Shown one piece after another: positions 20,401 through 31,149 of a stretch of DNA of 64,000 nucleotides. The notes below the pieces were generated by a model. It was not told the DNA's origin, did no database searches, and saw only the letters and a list, made by a program, of their open reading frames with translations. This stretch comes from Trichaptum fuscoviolaceum. Lineage: Eukaryota > Basidiomycota > Agaricomycetes > Hymenochaetales > Trichaptaceae. The stretch covers positions 4,339,250 to 4,403,249 of the forward strand of contig CAJSYZ010000003.1 of NCBI GenBank assembly GCA_910574455.1. The letters run 5' to 3'. Each line of letters begins with the position of its first letter. Positions within the stretch are counted from its first letter, which is position 1. The translations under genes and the position numbers were made by a program.

Positions 20401-21690
20401 CATAGCATGATCCCTGCAATCGCGCGGGGATATATATCAGGTTCGTCTGCCGGAAGTTTCAGGTTTTTCACCATCTCATGCTCTTCGAGCCAAGCGTCTC
20501 CGGTGAATAATTCATCGAACACGCGCACAGGAGTTTCTGAGAACTCCGGACGGCACCAGTTCTGTTTGAAGGGCTCGTAGTGGAAACCAAGGGCCTCATT
20601 GGAGGTCAGAATTGACTTGATCACAGGGATGATGGGTCGATGCCAAAAGTTTTCGACTTTGAACGGTACGCCTTCGGTCTTCTCGTTTTCGCCAAGTCCA
20701 ACGTTTTTCTTTCCACTTAGAGGCACCTTAATCGTGACAGTTTCATTCCGCCATCCCTGCTTAGAATCCCCCCAAGGTACGCTGCCTTCCAACACCTTCT
20801 CCTCTAATTTTCTCGTATTTATTCCATCCATTTCCGACTTTAGGAAGTCGGGTCGAAGGATCAGTTCCAACGTCCGATCTTGGATAGACTTCGAGTACCG
20901 CGAGATGGTAGACCACATATGAGCGAAACGAAAAGATGATAGGTTTGGATATGGGCTAATTGTCTCCATTATCGAAGGTAGCTCCTGCGCAACTGGGAAG
21001 ACATCCGAGGTCGGGATGCGCGTTGGCTTTGCTTGATATTCTCGTGCCAAGCCAAAAACATTCCTTATGGTACTCCAAGCTGTGGCCACGCGGTCACTGA
21101 TAGATGGGGCTACTGGAACGATGGGCTCGTCGACGATTGGGGTTTGCTCTGAAGGTCCCAAGGGTGGGTCTTCCTGGTTGTCCAAAGGCTGTGCATTAAC
21201 TGATTCTAATTCCATCTCGGTTGAAGGTGCCTTCCTCTTCCTTCGTGACTTAGCCTGAGATGGGCAAAAGTCCTTATAGCATCCTGGCATTCGAGCCTTT
21301 TTCCGATGTCCTCGACCGGTCGGAACTTCAGACTGTTCAATAGGTAACTGTGATTCGAATCCAATGGTCTGAACACAGATATTAACTCAAACTCATTCCA
21401 ACTTCTGCTTAAAGATTGTGAGTGACACGCACATCTGTATATTCGTCCATGGCAGCAGGTTCAAGTCCGCGACCATTCGCTGCCTCCCGCTCTCGCTCCA
21501 GTTCGTCTGCTTCAATCTTCTGTCTCTTTATCCGCTCCCTTTTCTCCGCCTGATTTTTTAGGTCCTCGGCGTATACTGCACATGTCGCCAAATGACGCTT
21601 CATGCCTCCGGCTGTGTCGAAAGGTCCTCTACCGCGAGTGGGACATCTTGCTGACAGACAAAAGCGACCCGCCGACTTGGTCCCGCGCAT
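17441..21690 (-). CDS. Plavaka-type transposase
   Basis: Plavaka proteins are RNase H-fold transposases related to the KDZ group and common in Agaricomycetes. The N-terminus has a C2H2-like finger (CLSARCPTRG…GGMKRHLATC) and a charged coiled stretch. The core reads IMLWSDATHVAEFG, SVWPIYLALGNQSKYERG and HHIAYLPS (about 20420-20260). It continues EFIIATTGAKT…CADGITRRIFPRIFTYSADYPEK (20200-19980) and VLIATIRDLGTYPCPRCTIEKK (19920 down), then a long helical part. The C-terminal domain has FNFTTYDVRRERSVVNP, HPFWYARVLAVFHV and RYLGFGIGHVDP, and an Asp/Glu-rich tail. About ten short introns have good GT/AG ends, and I saw no inactivating lesion, so it may be active. The start is the ATG at 21690. 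Confidence 0.82.
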
Positions 21691-21699
21691 ATCGTTGAA

Positions 21700-22231
21700 T
21701 TTCGGCTATAATTCTCTTGAGATTGGTATGATAGAATGTTATGTGTACTCTCTCTGAGAGCAAAGTAGTGTAGTTCAAATGACAAAAATTTTAAAAAAAT
21801 TTCTTCCGACTTAAGGTCTTCCGGCCGGTTTGACAGTGCCGAAACTAATTTAGAAGGTCTCTTCTTTGTCAGCGGGCGAAGCGGCCCTGGCTACTAGTAC
21901 GTAGTAAGTCGCTCAGCCCAGGGTCACGCCATATTGTGATGATATGGCCATGCTATTGCCATGCTATTGCAATGTCACACCATATTTCTCTATCTTAGCA
22001 TAGGTTGGCAAGCTTATACCGTCTTTATAATTCGTACATAATATGTCGCGTGAACTACCAGTCAATTACCATACTTCCACTATATTTTACACTGATTGTA
22101 CTTGCATTATCAGACTGCAAACATATGAAAAATAAACATAATATTGTTTTGTATTCTAATGTGACTGTAAGGCCATACAAGGCGTCACAATCGTGGCGGT
22201 ACATTATAAAGACCGCCATGGTCCGCCAGAG
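21700..22231. other. Upstream region of the transposase gene with subterminal repeats
   Basis: Contains CGCCATATTG, ATATGGCCATGCTATTGC with an immediate partial repeat (GCCATGCTATTGC), GGTACATTATAAAG and ATGGTCCGCCA. These motifs echo those at 5118-5530. It is probably the promoter and the binding region of the candidate transposon. Confidence 0.4.
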
Positions 22232-22252
22232 AAAGTCGACTTTCGTGATGTA
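22232..22252 (-). repeat. Right terminal inverted repeat candidate
   Basis: The reverse complement begins TACATCACGAAAGT and matches 5097-5117 at 19 of 21 positions. Confidence 0.45.
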
Positions 22253-23565
22253 GTTACATTTGCACTGATCTCTTGCCTTTCTATGCTACGCTGATCTTGC
22301 TGTTAATCCATGGCTAAACTGCTCAAGTTTTGGCTAAATGCCAGAAAATGTCCACATTGCGCTAATCTCCACCTGTTTATCGCCCATGATCGAAATGCAG
22401 AAGTGCAGTGTTTCTCACTTGCTTACAGTGAATGGCTCAAGTCTGAGCAGGGGCTTCTTTGCCTTCCCCCTTCTCTCTGGCTCCTTGTATCATTCTCCTG
22501 GCTAGTGCGCAATACGGCACACTTTCTACCGTTCGTGAATCCCATGGTCGGTATTCCAGACCTCTGAGTGTTTAGCCTCTTTCAAGAAGATAAGCGATCA
22601 TGGAATGGGATGTCAGTGGACGTTCGACTGGTACAAACGGACGTATTCATCGTCGTTAGGTCAACCTCGGAGTCCCTGACAAACTCTTGTGACCCTCGAT
22701 CTCAGAGGAACAAGACTACTGTCTCCGTGTCACGGTGGGGTCGGGACATGCACGAGAGTTTCGCCTACACTTCCCCCATTGACGGAGCGTCGGCCGTCCC
22801 ATGTGAAGGCCGACGCATTCGACAGTATGCTATGCTCAATTCCTCGTAAGCTCTCGTCATCATTTGTTTATTTGACTCATACGATCTGTGGCCCGCAGCA
22901 TCTGTACTTTTCGTTTTGTAATACGGAAAGCATTTGTAGACCGAAGACTAATCCCAAGCCTTTAGCTTGACGTTCCCTACACGTTTTTGCTGGCATGTAG
23001 GAGGCTGTGGCACTGCACTCGTGTGGATCATGTACGCTGTGGAATAGACTGGCAAAATTCTGACAAGAACAAGTGTGCTTTGGCCCATAGGCCAGTGCAT
23101 TCAATAATTCGGTCAGTCCGGCAAGATAACTAAAGACCGTCGGATCTGCACGAATTGGCGATGAGTTCATTCTGTCGAAGCCTCTAGGTTTCCTCCTCAA
23201 CCTGAATAGCAAGAATGGGGGTTATCATAATTGGTCGATAGAAATATACAATGGGCTTTCGGCTATGTCATTACCGTAGTACAGTGGACTCAAACAAACA
23301 AGGACGATACGTGAAGGAGACATTAAACATGACAGTCTCGATGTATGTTATGACGTAGCAAGTGTAACAAATGGGCGTTCCGAAACCGCCTGAGGTTTCG
23401 AAGACAACGGCAAGGGAGGACTACGAATCTGTACCGTTAAGACCATGGTAGCGCGTGACGACAATCCCGTTGCCAGATACGATCGGACTTCTCGGGCGCT
23501 GCACCAGCGCGTCAAATAGCCTAGGGCATTGTTTGCTGATAGCCTCGCGCCGAACAGAGCTCTCA
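22253..23565. other. Intergenic, no gene recognised
   Basis: Only short frames without family resemblance or consistent splice structure. A minus-strand frame at 22877-23212 is Cys-rich but otherwise featureless. Confidence 0.4.
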
Positions 23566-24334
23566 TCATGAATCCGAACTACAGCCTCTGCAACCTAGAC
23601 ATTGTGTCATTCAGCGAGGGGGGATGGAGAAGATGCAACGGAAACGTACCGCAATGTACACACTCAACAACTGTGCCAGCTTTCACCTGCGCCTTGGGAA
23701 CTCTGCAGATGCAGGTAGATCCTTGATAGTTCATATCCTAATTTAACCGTTGATGAGTGATTTGGAACAAAGTGCTTGCGAAGCAAGGAAGCAGCCACAT
23801 ACTCGAGACTGGATGCAGCGAACGCAACACAACTTTTCGTAACCAGTCTTCTTCCACTTCGCGATCAAGCTACAAGAAGAGCAGTTATTACTGGTTACGC
23901 TCCCCGCATGATTATCAGACCAGGTTCAACTCACTTAGCGTCCGCGTATCCTTGCTTCAAAAGCCAGTCGTACAGCTCACGACTGATAGCATCTCGCTTA
24001 TAATACAGCTCGTAGATATATCGCGAGCGAGCGTGATTTATACGCATGATCGGCCACAGAGACTCTGTCTTTCGCTTGCCCTCGTGAGATTCGTTCTCGG
24101 CGTCTCGCATCTTCTTCGCATAGTCGTCGAGCACCTACAGCAACATAAGTGATGAGAAAACATTGCGGACGCCAATGTTCAAGTTGGATAATAAGGATAC
24201 GGCGCATGAAACGACTTTGAGCGAGAATGCGCCGCCATGTAAGAAGGAATGGAATATGAAAGACGGCGCACTGTTTCAATGTCTTCATACCCTTCCGGAG
24301 GCTTCTTTGTCCTCGACGTCCTGATTTTCGGCAT
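23566..24334 (-). CDS. BUD31: BUD31 (G10) pre-mRNA splicing factor
   Basis: BUD31 is a small zinc-binding protein of the activated spliceosome. The model starts [21 protein letters not shown] at 24334. After an intron it continues [41 protein letters not shown] and [20 protein letters not shown], a near-perfect match to the family. The C-terminal exons give [25 protein letters not shown] and, after a last intron, CRGCSSDS with a TGA at 23566-23568. The Cys residues of the last exons form the zinc clusters. The length of about 145 residues is normal for the family. The first exon ends at a GTGCGC donor and the last intron splits a Gly codon. Confidence 0.93.
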
Positions 24335-24800
24335 TCCGAGCTCCCTCTCTCTTCCTCTGTTGTTAAGACGGCGCTCGGTTTGTTCGGTGGAAAATTAGAG
24401 CGAGCGAGATGATACACGAGCTCAACGTTCACGATAGAAGGTGCTGAGGCCCTCCAACTTACTGTGTCTCGCACTGCACTGCACGCCGCGTCGTATTTAC
24501 ATGTATTATGAAATATACTCAGGCTACCCGATAAGGGAAAACGGGAAGGCTGTGGAGTTGCACTTTTCCTTCAATCGCTCAAGGCCATTCTTGCGCAATT
24601 GCTATGCCTGAGCGTTGAGCATTCTTGACACGTTTTGCGCATCAAAAGAACTCAGCTAGTATTCCCCTTTGTAAGCATTGACTCTGCGAAACATAATCTG
24701 CGGTCAAGCATCACTGTTTTCTGGCTGAGCTGCTCTTGTTAACTCCAATCGTTGACGTTGTTCTCTCTCGCCACCGTCGTCAGTGTATGATGTTCAGGCA

Positions 24801-25169
24801 TCAGCTGTAATTGATCACATCCTGATATGGGCTCCGGTAGACGAACGCCCGCAAAGGGCGGCAGTATCTTGGAGAATCGGCCCGCACCGATTTTGGCCAC
24901 CCCGACCCCCTCAGGCATAAAGCGTCCTGCTCTTCCGTGAGCCTCATGCTGAGCGCATGCTTCTTCAAGTCGTTCAACGACTTCTGATCGTACTCGAAGT
25001 ATGCTGTGTTCGTCGGGTTCATCAACGGAGCTGTGAGTACGATGGCCCATGCCTTGACATCTTGACGACCCAAGCACAGTGGAAACTTCCGTATCCGGTA
25101 ATCATGAAGCGATGCTTGCTTGGGCCTCTGAAAAACAGGAATTCTATCCGGCACTACATCATCTTTCAC
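24801..25169 (-). CDS. Hypothetical protein, unrecognised
   Basis: A minus-strand open frame reads RPKQASLHDYRIRKFPLCLG…MNPTNTAYFEYDQKSLNDLK…LTEEQDALCLRG and ends at 24801. A possible upstream exon ending GMLMK (about 25233-25220) could join at the CAG acceptor before RPKQ, skipping a 5' part of this frame that looks intronic. The composition is protein-like, with basic and then charged helical stretches. I do not recognise a family. It lies upstream of BUD31 in the same orientation. Treat the limits as provisional. Confidence 0.3.
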   Translation of the reverse strand: MKDDVVPDRIPVFQRPKQASLHDYRIRKFPLCLGRQDVKAWAIVLTAPLMNPTNTAYFEYDQKSLNDLKKHALSMRLTEEQDALCLRGSGWPKSVRADSPRYCRPLRAFVYRSPYQDVINYS

Positions 25170-25574
25170 CCTTTGCTATGTGTACTACTCAATATGCTCT
25201 CTGGACTCTAGTCCCGTACCTTCATTAACATGCCGGCCAACACGCCAACGCAACGATTTTTCTTCACTGCCTCTCGAGACTCAAGGTTTCTTCTCCTGGA
25301 TCAAATCGCGTACTATAAATCCGCTCTGCGGTCGGAGTAACTTGTCCTCAACAAACCCTTTGGCATCCTTCACTACAAGCAACAAACCTCATCCCGCTCG
25401 ACGTCCCTCGCTACTGGCACTTGATTTGAGGCCGCTTAACGCTCATAACTCGTGCATTTCATTGAATACTAATGCCCAGGAAAAGCAATCAAACCGAATA
25501 TGACGACAAGGCACGTTGTCTATTCTTCCTTCTACAGCTATTCGCCACAACTAACATTCACCTCTTTCGTACAG

Positions 25575-26264
25575 ATGTCCGTCTTCAAGCAAAATCCGAC
25601 TCGACGCGAATCACATCGACGCCGAGAACGGGCAAATACGCCTCGACTAGCCAATCCTCACGCTGCGCTCAATGCCAATGCCACTCCCTATGCGGAGTAC
25701 TCTACGCCGTCCGGGGCGTCATCCGGACATATAAGTAGCGGGTCTACGTCGCCATACCCTTGGCAAGTTCCATCTGTCTCCTCGTCGCACACTGCATCTA
25801 GCGCCAGCAATATCCCAAGCAGCCCCCCTTTCTATTCCGACTACGAACAAGCGTTTCCTTTCGTTTCGCCAACCCCAATGTCACTTCACGGCGCATCATC
25901 CTCGTCTCTTTACCCTAATCCGTCATCTACAGCCTCCTCGGCGCTTCCCCCCTCGACGGTTGATACTATGCCACACTTAGTTGTGCAGCTGTTCAAAAAC
26001 GACCGAACCAAGAAACTTGAGCTTTCCACCAACGGTTTTGCTCTACCCACGTTCTCTTGCGCATGCCATGCCCAGGTTCGGGTCCTATATCTTCCGGCAT
26101 ACGCTATGTCACCCCTCGACGTTGGCGTGCTGTGGAACTTCAGCAATGGCGAATCTAGCATGTGGATGGAAAATTCGATGTCGAGGGGTGATAATTTGTT
26201 ATCCTGCGTGAAATGCCCGTTCTGCATAGACAGCGCTACCAATATCGGCTTGTTCCTTTTCTAA
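25575..26264 (+). CDS. Hypothetical Ser/Pro-rich protein
   Basis: A 229-codon uninterrupted frame begins MSVFKQNPTRRESH and ends in a TAA at 26262-26264. An in-frame ATG at 25500 is also possible, but the CAG just before 25575 could instead be a splice acceptor. The first half is low-complexity Ser/Pro/Ala/Tyr (about residues 25-135). The second half has a compact-looking region (MPHLVVQLFKNDRTKKLEL). Cysteines occur in SCACHAQ and LSCVKCPFCI, the latter like half of a zinc site. No family was recognised. The frame may include unspliced introns near its end. Confidence 0.45.
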   Translation: MSVFKQNPTRRESHRRRERANTPRLANPHAALNANATPYAEYSTPSGASSGHISSGSTSPYPWQVPSVSSSHTASSASNIPSSPPFYSDYEQAFPFVSPTPMSLHGASSSSLYPNPSSTASSALPPSTVDTMPHLVVQLFKNDRTKKLELSTNGFALPTFSCACHAQVRVLYLPAYAMSPLDVGVLWNFSNGESSMWMENSMSRGDNLLSCVKCPFCIDSATNIGLFLF

Positions 26265-27099
26265 AATCTCCTTCCATGCCCTCGGTCTTCCTTCGTTGTG
26301 TACGGTAGCCATCCCATTTAAACTTCTATTGCATTCTGTGTATAAAGATCTAATTTTAGAATTTATTTATTTGTGTAATATTTAACTGAAAGATGCGTGC
26401 CAAACAATGCGTAAACAGGACTCGGAGTCTACCAACATGGTCAGTTTGGGTGAGGTGAATCGTCTTCCTTGCACTTATCATTATGCCTCTTCCTTGGGAG
26501 GCGTTAATTCCATTTGGTGTGTATTGTACTATCACATCTATGTACATAGATCTGATAATACTATATAGCTGGCTTGACGGCCATGTTCGCCGCTGCGGGT
26601 ACGCTTCTCAACGTATCTCAGCGCGCACAGAACCAGGGGAAGGTCGGCCATAGTTCAAAGTTATGGGAGCAATAGGCATCTTACGAGCATCGCATTTGTT
26701 TCAGCCTCCACGATACAAGCTTGATACTTGGGACCATTTGATGATGGAACGGGACAGGCGACTCACAGGTCATCTCAGGGGACAGAAAGTGCGTGCATTG
26801 CGTTTCATACACAGTAGTGATGCTAGCTCACAGCCAATCTGTTTATTTACTTATAGACAGACCCAGTAGCCCCAGAAGAGTTTGCTACGAACAGTGTTTG
26901 GTACACAGAGAAAACTCAGTGATGCATTGGAACCTCTATAGAATAGAAGGTCGCTTTTGATCAGCCATTGCCATGGGCGGCAACCGCCACCGCATCCGCC
27001 CTTCCTATCCTCAGCAAGTGTGGGCTGATCCGGACTCCGGAGAGAGACCAGCAAATCTTTCGGTCTCTTATGAGGAGAAGCTCCTTTTGTGATAGATAA
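26265..27099. other. Intergenic, nothing recognised
   Basis: AT-rich just after the hypothetical gene, then mixed sequence. No frame here shows family resemblance. Confidence 0.4.
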
Positions 27100-28588
27100 C
27101 TAAAAACTCGTTTCCTTGCTAACCCATTGCCACAATTCCCTGATCTGCGCCTCCCCTTTATTCGCATAACATCCATTCCCGAGATCGTGGTGGTTGATCT
27201 CACGGAGAAACCCATATCTTTGTCCCTCTATTGCTTGTTCCAAAGGCTGAATGACGTTTGAATCAAGACCCGTGCAGTTCAACGTGCACGACAAGATTAA
27301 GCCATGCTTCGACGTAATTTCGGCTGTCTAGGAATTAAATGGCAGTGTAAACGAAACGAACACGAACACAAGTCTTTACGCCTACAGTTTCACCCCATTC
27401 GAAGCTTTGAGAGAATGTGTACGTGAACTCCGGAGTTTGACCGTATCGCCAATCCCATGTCTGTGAATGGAGTTCATGAGCACATACGAGTTGTGACCTT
27501 AGTTTAAGTCGTACCTTGAGCTCGTCCATACCATCGTGGATCGCATGGCTGTCCAAACCATCATAATCTTCCCCAACATAGTTTGGCTGCAATATGGAAC
27601 GATTTGAGTAATGATACACGTTGATACCCATGCAAATTACCTCTTCGCCAATATTGTATTCGGATCGGAAGGACGAGATAATTGCGTCCACAAAGCAATT
27701 ATGTGTGATTTTCGGATTGAACTCCTGTAAGTTTCGTACAGGTGAGCGAACGGAGGCCACACCCTTTGTGATTAATGTTTCCTAGAATTCAAAGAGTTGG
27801 CGTTTGATTGAGTTTGGGTAACATAGCTGTCTGACTTTTGTAGTGTGCAGCAGTTTCCCCAACGCATCCAGTTTCGTAGATATGAGCATGGTGCCGTGGT
27901 GGTAAGCTCGGTTGTTCACAATTTTGTACGCAGAGCCTGACAAGTGAAGTAGCACGTCAATAAGCAACAGATTCGTTTGACAGTGGTTCAAACACTCATT
28001 TTATAGCCCGCAGCGCAGACGTCATTCCGGTCATTCACCTTCGCGTCGATACCCAACGAGCGAACAGCTTGCACGACGATTTTGGCGGTAGTTCTACGGT
28101 CAAATGAAGACCTTGGGAGGTGGATAGAGTAGTTGGTATTTCCTGTATCCTGTCTCGAATGTTAGCATGCCATTGACTCGTCTCTTCAGCTCAAACGAAC
28201 GCACATGGTAAACCGTTCCTCCCCCACTTCGTCTTCGGATGAACGGTATCCTTTTCTCCGCCGCTAACTCCAAGTTGACCTCCTTCCATGGATTCTGGTT
28301 GCGGCCAATAACAACGCAGGGTTCATCACGGTAAATTAGCAGCAAAGGTTCTTGATGATTTTTGCGTCGGAATAACCTTAAAAGTGAAGGAGTTGATTAG
28401 GACTCCGAGTCGAAGCACAGGTATAACGTGTATACGAACCAATCTTCCAAAGATAAATTAAAGTAGGGATTCGTCGACCTAGATACATAGATAGAGTGTG
28501 TCGGCCTCAGTGCATTGTCGATTAGGCTGTGGCTCGAGCGAGTTTGATTCCATTGAGATCGAAAGATGGGGAAGAGTCTAAGAATCAT
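27100..28588 (-). CDS. Lipoate-protein ligase / lipoyltransferase (LplA family)
   Basis: Mitochondrial enzyme that attaches lipoate to the E2 subunits of 2-oxoacid dehydrogenases and to glycine cleavage H protein. The N-terminal sequence MILRLFPIFRSQWNQTRSSH is compatible with a targeting peptide. Family blocks follow: IYVSRSTNPYFNLSLEDW; LLIYRDEPCVVIGRNQNPW with the RRSGGGTVYH lipoyl-AMP binding motif (28230-28340); NTNYSIHLPR…VRSLGIDAKVNDRNDV (28130-28030); GSAYKIVNNRAYHHGTMLI (about 27900); and KGVASVRSPVRNL, then TWDWRYGQTPEFTYTFSQ near the C-terminus. The last exon ends WQWVSKETSF. Several introns are clear, one between DELK and TWDW. It is homologous to yeast Aim22. Confidence 0.88.
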
Positions 28589-28862
28589 TTGAGAAGGACG
28601 CGTCGAGCCTCTCGGTCAATAAACTCCGGCGCATCCTTCCTTGTATTCATCGAATCACAACTTTGGGCACAACATCCATACATGAACAATGTTCAATGAG
28701 AGCATGCTGCGATAAGCCCGCTGTTTGCTAGGCAGTGCAATTCAGAGAAACGTGCTTTTCATTCAAGAACTCCGGGCGAAGCTTGTCGAAGCCTCCGGTG
28801 AACACCCTTTTTCATATATGATGATGGAAGAAGATGTATTGTAAGGTACTGTCTAACTGAGG

Positions 28863-29581
28863 CTACTTTTGTATCGACTTGAAGATCGGTTTCTCTACAA
28901 GGTGAATCGGTGTTTTACCCTCCGTGCCAGGAATAGTCTTAACCAAACCCTGAGATATGAACTGTCAGCCAAACGATAGGTACAAAGAACCTGTGGGGAC
29001 ACACCAGCTTCTCGAACATGCATTTGTTCAATGTTCGCTCGGGCTTCCTGCAATGATAGTATTCCTGGTGGGACGTCACATTCAACACCCTTGCGCTGAG
29101 AAGTGTGAAGATGACGGACCTGGTTGTTGTTCTCCAAGCATTGCCAATGTGCATCGAACTCCTTCAAGCAGTTCTCCCTCATCTTTGTGATCCTGTCAAT
29201 GTGATTAGTTTACGACACATCAATAACCTTGCAAAACACTGCCTGAGCATCTCACGAACAGGTCTGTAGCGCATCGTGTCACTCGACGTCCCTCCTTTAG
29301 ACAATGTGCCGGATCCCTATCCTCAGCTTTGCAAAGCATGAAGTCCTCTAGATAGCACACAAGGGCATGACGTGAACAAGAGCACGCAAATTTATGTTAG
29401 GCACGGAATGCAAGGGCGCACCATTATATTCTTTACAGTACGCGCCGATGAAGAAGGCGGCGCTCTTGAGCGGTGCGCTTGTCGTCCCTAGTTCATGGAC
29501 CTTGGGCACATCCGTAGGTAAAGGCGTTGGGTCAACATACGGCTTGGACGACAAGCCCGGGTCTTGGATGGGGGACGCCAT
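28863..29581 (-). CDS. NDUFA8: Complex I accessory subunit NDUFA8 (PGIV)
   Basis: A subunit of mitochondrial NADH:ubiquinone oxidoreductase facing the intermembrane space, held by disulfide-linked CHCH folds. It starts MASPIQDPGLSSKPY at 29581 and continues YVDPTPLPTDVPKVHELGTT, PLKSAAFFIGAYCKEYN. After an intron come DFMLCKAEDRDPAHCLKEG and TRCATDL. Then follow MRENCLKEFDAHWQCLENNN and EYYHCRKPERTLNKCMFEKL, and finally GLVKTIPGTEGKTPIHLVEK with a TAG at 28863-28865. Cysteines are spaced as twin CX9C motifs, as the family requires. Four short introns have GT/AG ends. The gene is followed at once by lipoate ligase on the same strand. Confidence 0.93.
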
Positions 29582-29768
29582 CGTCGCAGACAGTGAGGAT
29601 GAGTGCAGCCAACACAGACCTAGTTGCCATTGCCATAATTTAACCGGGAAGGAAATGCTATCTCACGGCAGCACCGGTACCACTGGCATCGACTAACTGA
29701 TTCGACTCGGACGTGTGGCTATTGGAACGCATCCAGTTTCTTACCGTTCTCCAGCCTAATATATGACA

Positions 29769-30314
29769 TGGTACGCGTTCAGCACTTTAAGACTAAATCC
29801 AATCGACTCTCAACTGTAAACTACTATTGCTTAGCCCTCAAAAGTGGCCTACAAGACATATCCGATCCTTGTGAAATCTCACAAGTTCACCATCTTCCTC
29901 GAAGCGCCGCCAACACGAACTATCGCGTCTATAAAGGAAGAAACATTGACTGCGCTCACTTCGAGGGTTGGCAAGGACACCGAAGAAATACCCGAAGTAA
30001 AATCGATTGATGATTTTGAGCTATGTTGTGAAATCAAGGAACGAGGGAGGCAGCCGACTGGAAAATACGAGGTATTGCAGAATGATGTGTTGAAGAATGT
30101 CGCCCAAGCTTGGGAGGTAATGTTCATACGCTTTAGAGATGCATCAGGTGCGCAAGTCTAATACGATCTCCCTTTTCCATATTCTCATATCTTTCATGCA
30201 GGTAAATTGAGACCTGTGGAGGTGACTATACCGTCTATCTTGCAACCGGATGAAGATGAAGTGTACCCGGAACCAAGCTCAAGCAAGGGGAAGCGCAAAG
30301 CCCCTGCTGGCTAA
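29769..30314 (+). CDS. Small conserved hypothetical protein
   Basis: The best model has a minimal first exon (ATG at 29769 followed by a GTACGC donor) joined at about 29835 to PSKVAYKTYPILVKSHKFT. The body reads IFLEAPPTRTIASIKEETLTA…IDDFELCCEIKERG, KYEVLQNDVLKNVAQAWEV and MFIRFRDASG. A second intron (about 30149-30201) splits a Gly codon and leads to KLRPVEVTIPSIL. The tail KGKRKAPAG before a TAA at 30312-30314 is basic. The beta-strand/helix order is reminiscent of ubiquitin-like folds, but this is an impression only. The divergent neighbour is NDUFA8. The start is the weakest part of the model. Confidence 0.55.
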
Positions 30315-30487
30315 ATTGCTATAAAACTTCCTGGTCAAGAATTCCAGCAAACGAGTGAAAGACTCCCAAGCATATTCATCAAGATTTCAAACCCGTAGCA
30401 TATATAAAAAGACGAACAAACCCCATGTATAATACATTGTGGATTAGCTTTGCGAGTGTACAATACGTATTGAAGACATTTTGACAA

Positions 30488-31149
30488 TCACAGCTTCTTC
30501 CATGAACGGGGTGCAGTGGGAAACAGAGCTGCTGCTACATGTCTCCCTTCCTCCGCCAGGAGATTGTATGTCGTACATGCGTTCCACTTCGACAAGTTAA
30601 CAGCTTGCTCTCAAGAATGGCGAAAGGACGCACCGTATCCATAACATCTAATTGAATTCCTATACTATTCAGGTACATTCGAATAGAGGGTGGTGGATGC
30701 GAGACGTTCTTTCCGGTTCCCAGAATAAGGATTTCTTCCAATATGCTGTTGTAAGTTTGAGCTTGCTATTTGAACATTAAAGTAAACTCACCCGGCTTCG
30801 GTACCACCACTTCAAACATTTCAAACATATCCTTTTTCCAACCACTCCATAACGAAGTCGGTGTATCCCATAGAAAAACATTCCCATTTAAGAATATACA
30901 CGCTGAAGGTAGAACGAGGCCGTCGGCAAGCTCGATACCCGCTGAAGTGATTCCTCGAACTTGTACAGCAGGTGCAGGTCCGCCTTGTAGGATATTGTGT
31001 AGTTTTGTCGGGCTTCCAGCATCGTCTCGAGGTCTTGTTGAAGCGAAACTGCGTGTTTGGATTCGTAGCGTATGTCCAGAGGAGACGAGAATACGACGGG
31101 TAGCGAGAGGAAGCATGAGTATATGAAAGGGAATACGTCGCAGGTACAA
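30488..31149 (-). CDS. NDUFAF3: Complex I assembly factor NDUFAF3 (Mth938-like domain)
   Basis: A mitochondrial protein needed early in complex I assembly. The N-terminus (MYLRRIPFHILMLPLATRRI…RIQTRSFASTRPRD) is rich in Arg and Ser with almost no acidic residues, typical of a matrix-targeting peptide. The domain reads QVRGITSAGIELADGLVLPS, CIFLNGNVFLWD, FEMFEVVVPKPG. After an intron it continues EEILILGTGKNVSHPPPSI and YLNSIGIQLDVMDT. A further intron leads to NACTTYNLLAEEGRHVAAAL and SWKKL with a TGA at 30488-30490. These are the conserved blocks of the family (LGTG, MDT.NAC.TYN..A.EGR). With NDUFA8 and lipoate ligase it forms a mitochondrial gene neighbourhood. Confidence 0.9.

Larger units (their letters stand above)
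5097..22252 (-). mobile_element. Candidate large Plavaka-type DNA transposon with two passenger genes
   Basis: A 21-bp sequence at 5097-5117, starting TACATCACGAAAGT, recurs inverted at 22232-22252 with 19 of 21 bases matching. Next to both ends lie related short motifs (ATGGTCCGCCA; GGTACATT; ATATGGYG…CATTGCAA), as expected of subterminal transposase-binding repeats. Between the ends stand three minus-strand genes in a row: Plavaka transposase, Spt5/KOW-like and DUF6698. The outermost coding ends lie about 550 bp from each repeat. Without the nested Gypsy-1 the unit would be about 10.8 kb. No clear target duplication was found, part of the right repeat (GAAAGTCGACTTTC) is self-palindromic, and one flanking block is inverted relative to the other, so the exact ends remain an inference. 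Confidence 0.4.

Noticed and set aside
5092..22260. Target-site duplication of the candidate giant transposon
   Set aside because: Bases next to the two end repeats (GGAGG and GTTAC) do not match at 2-9 bp, so no duplication is claimed.
25228..25341. Small plus-strand frame MPANTPTQRFFFTASRDSRF… of 37 codons
   Set aside because: Protein-like but isolated, overlapping a possible minus-strand exon; evidence insufficient.
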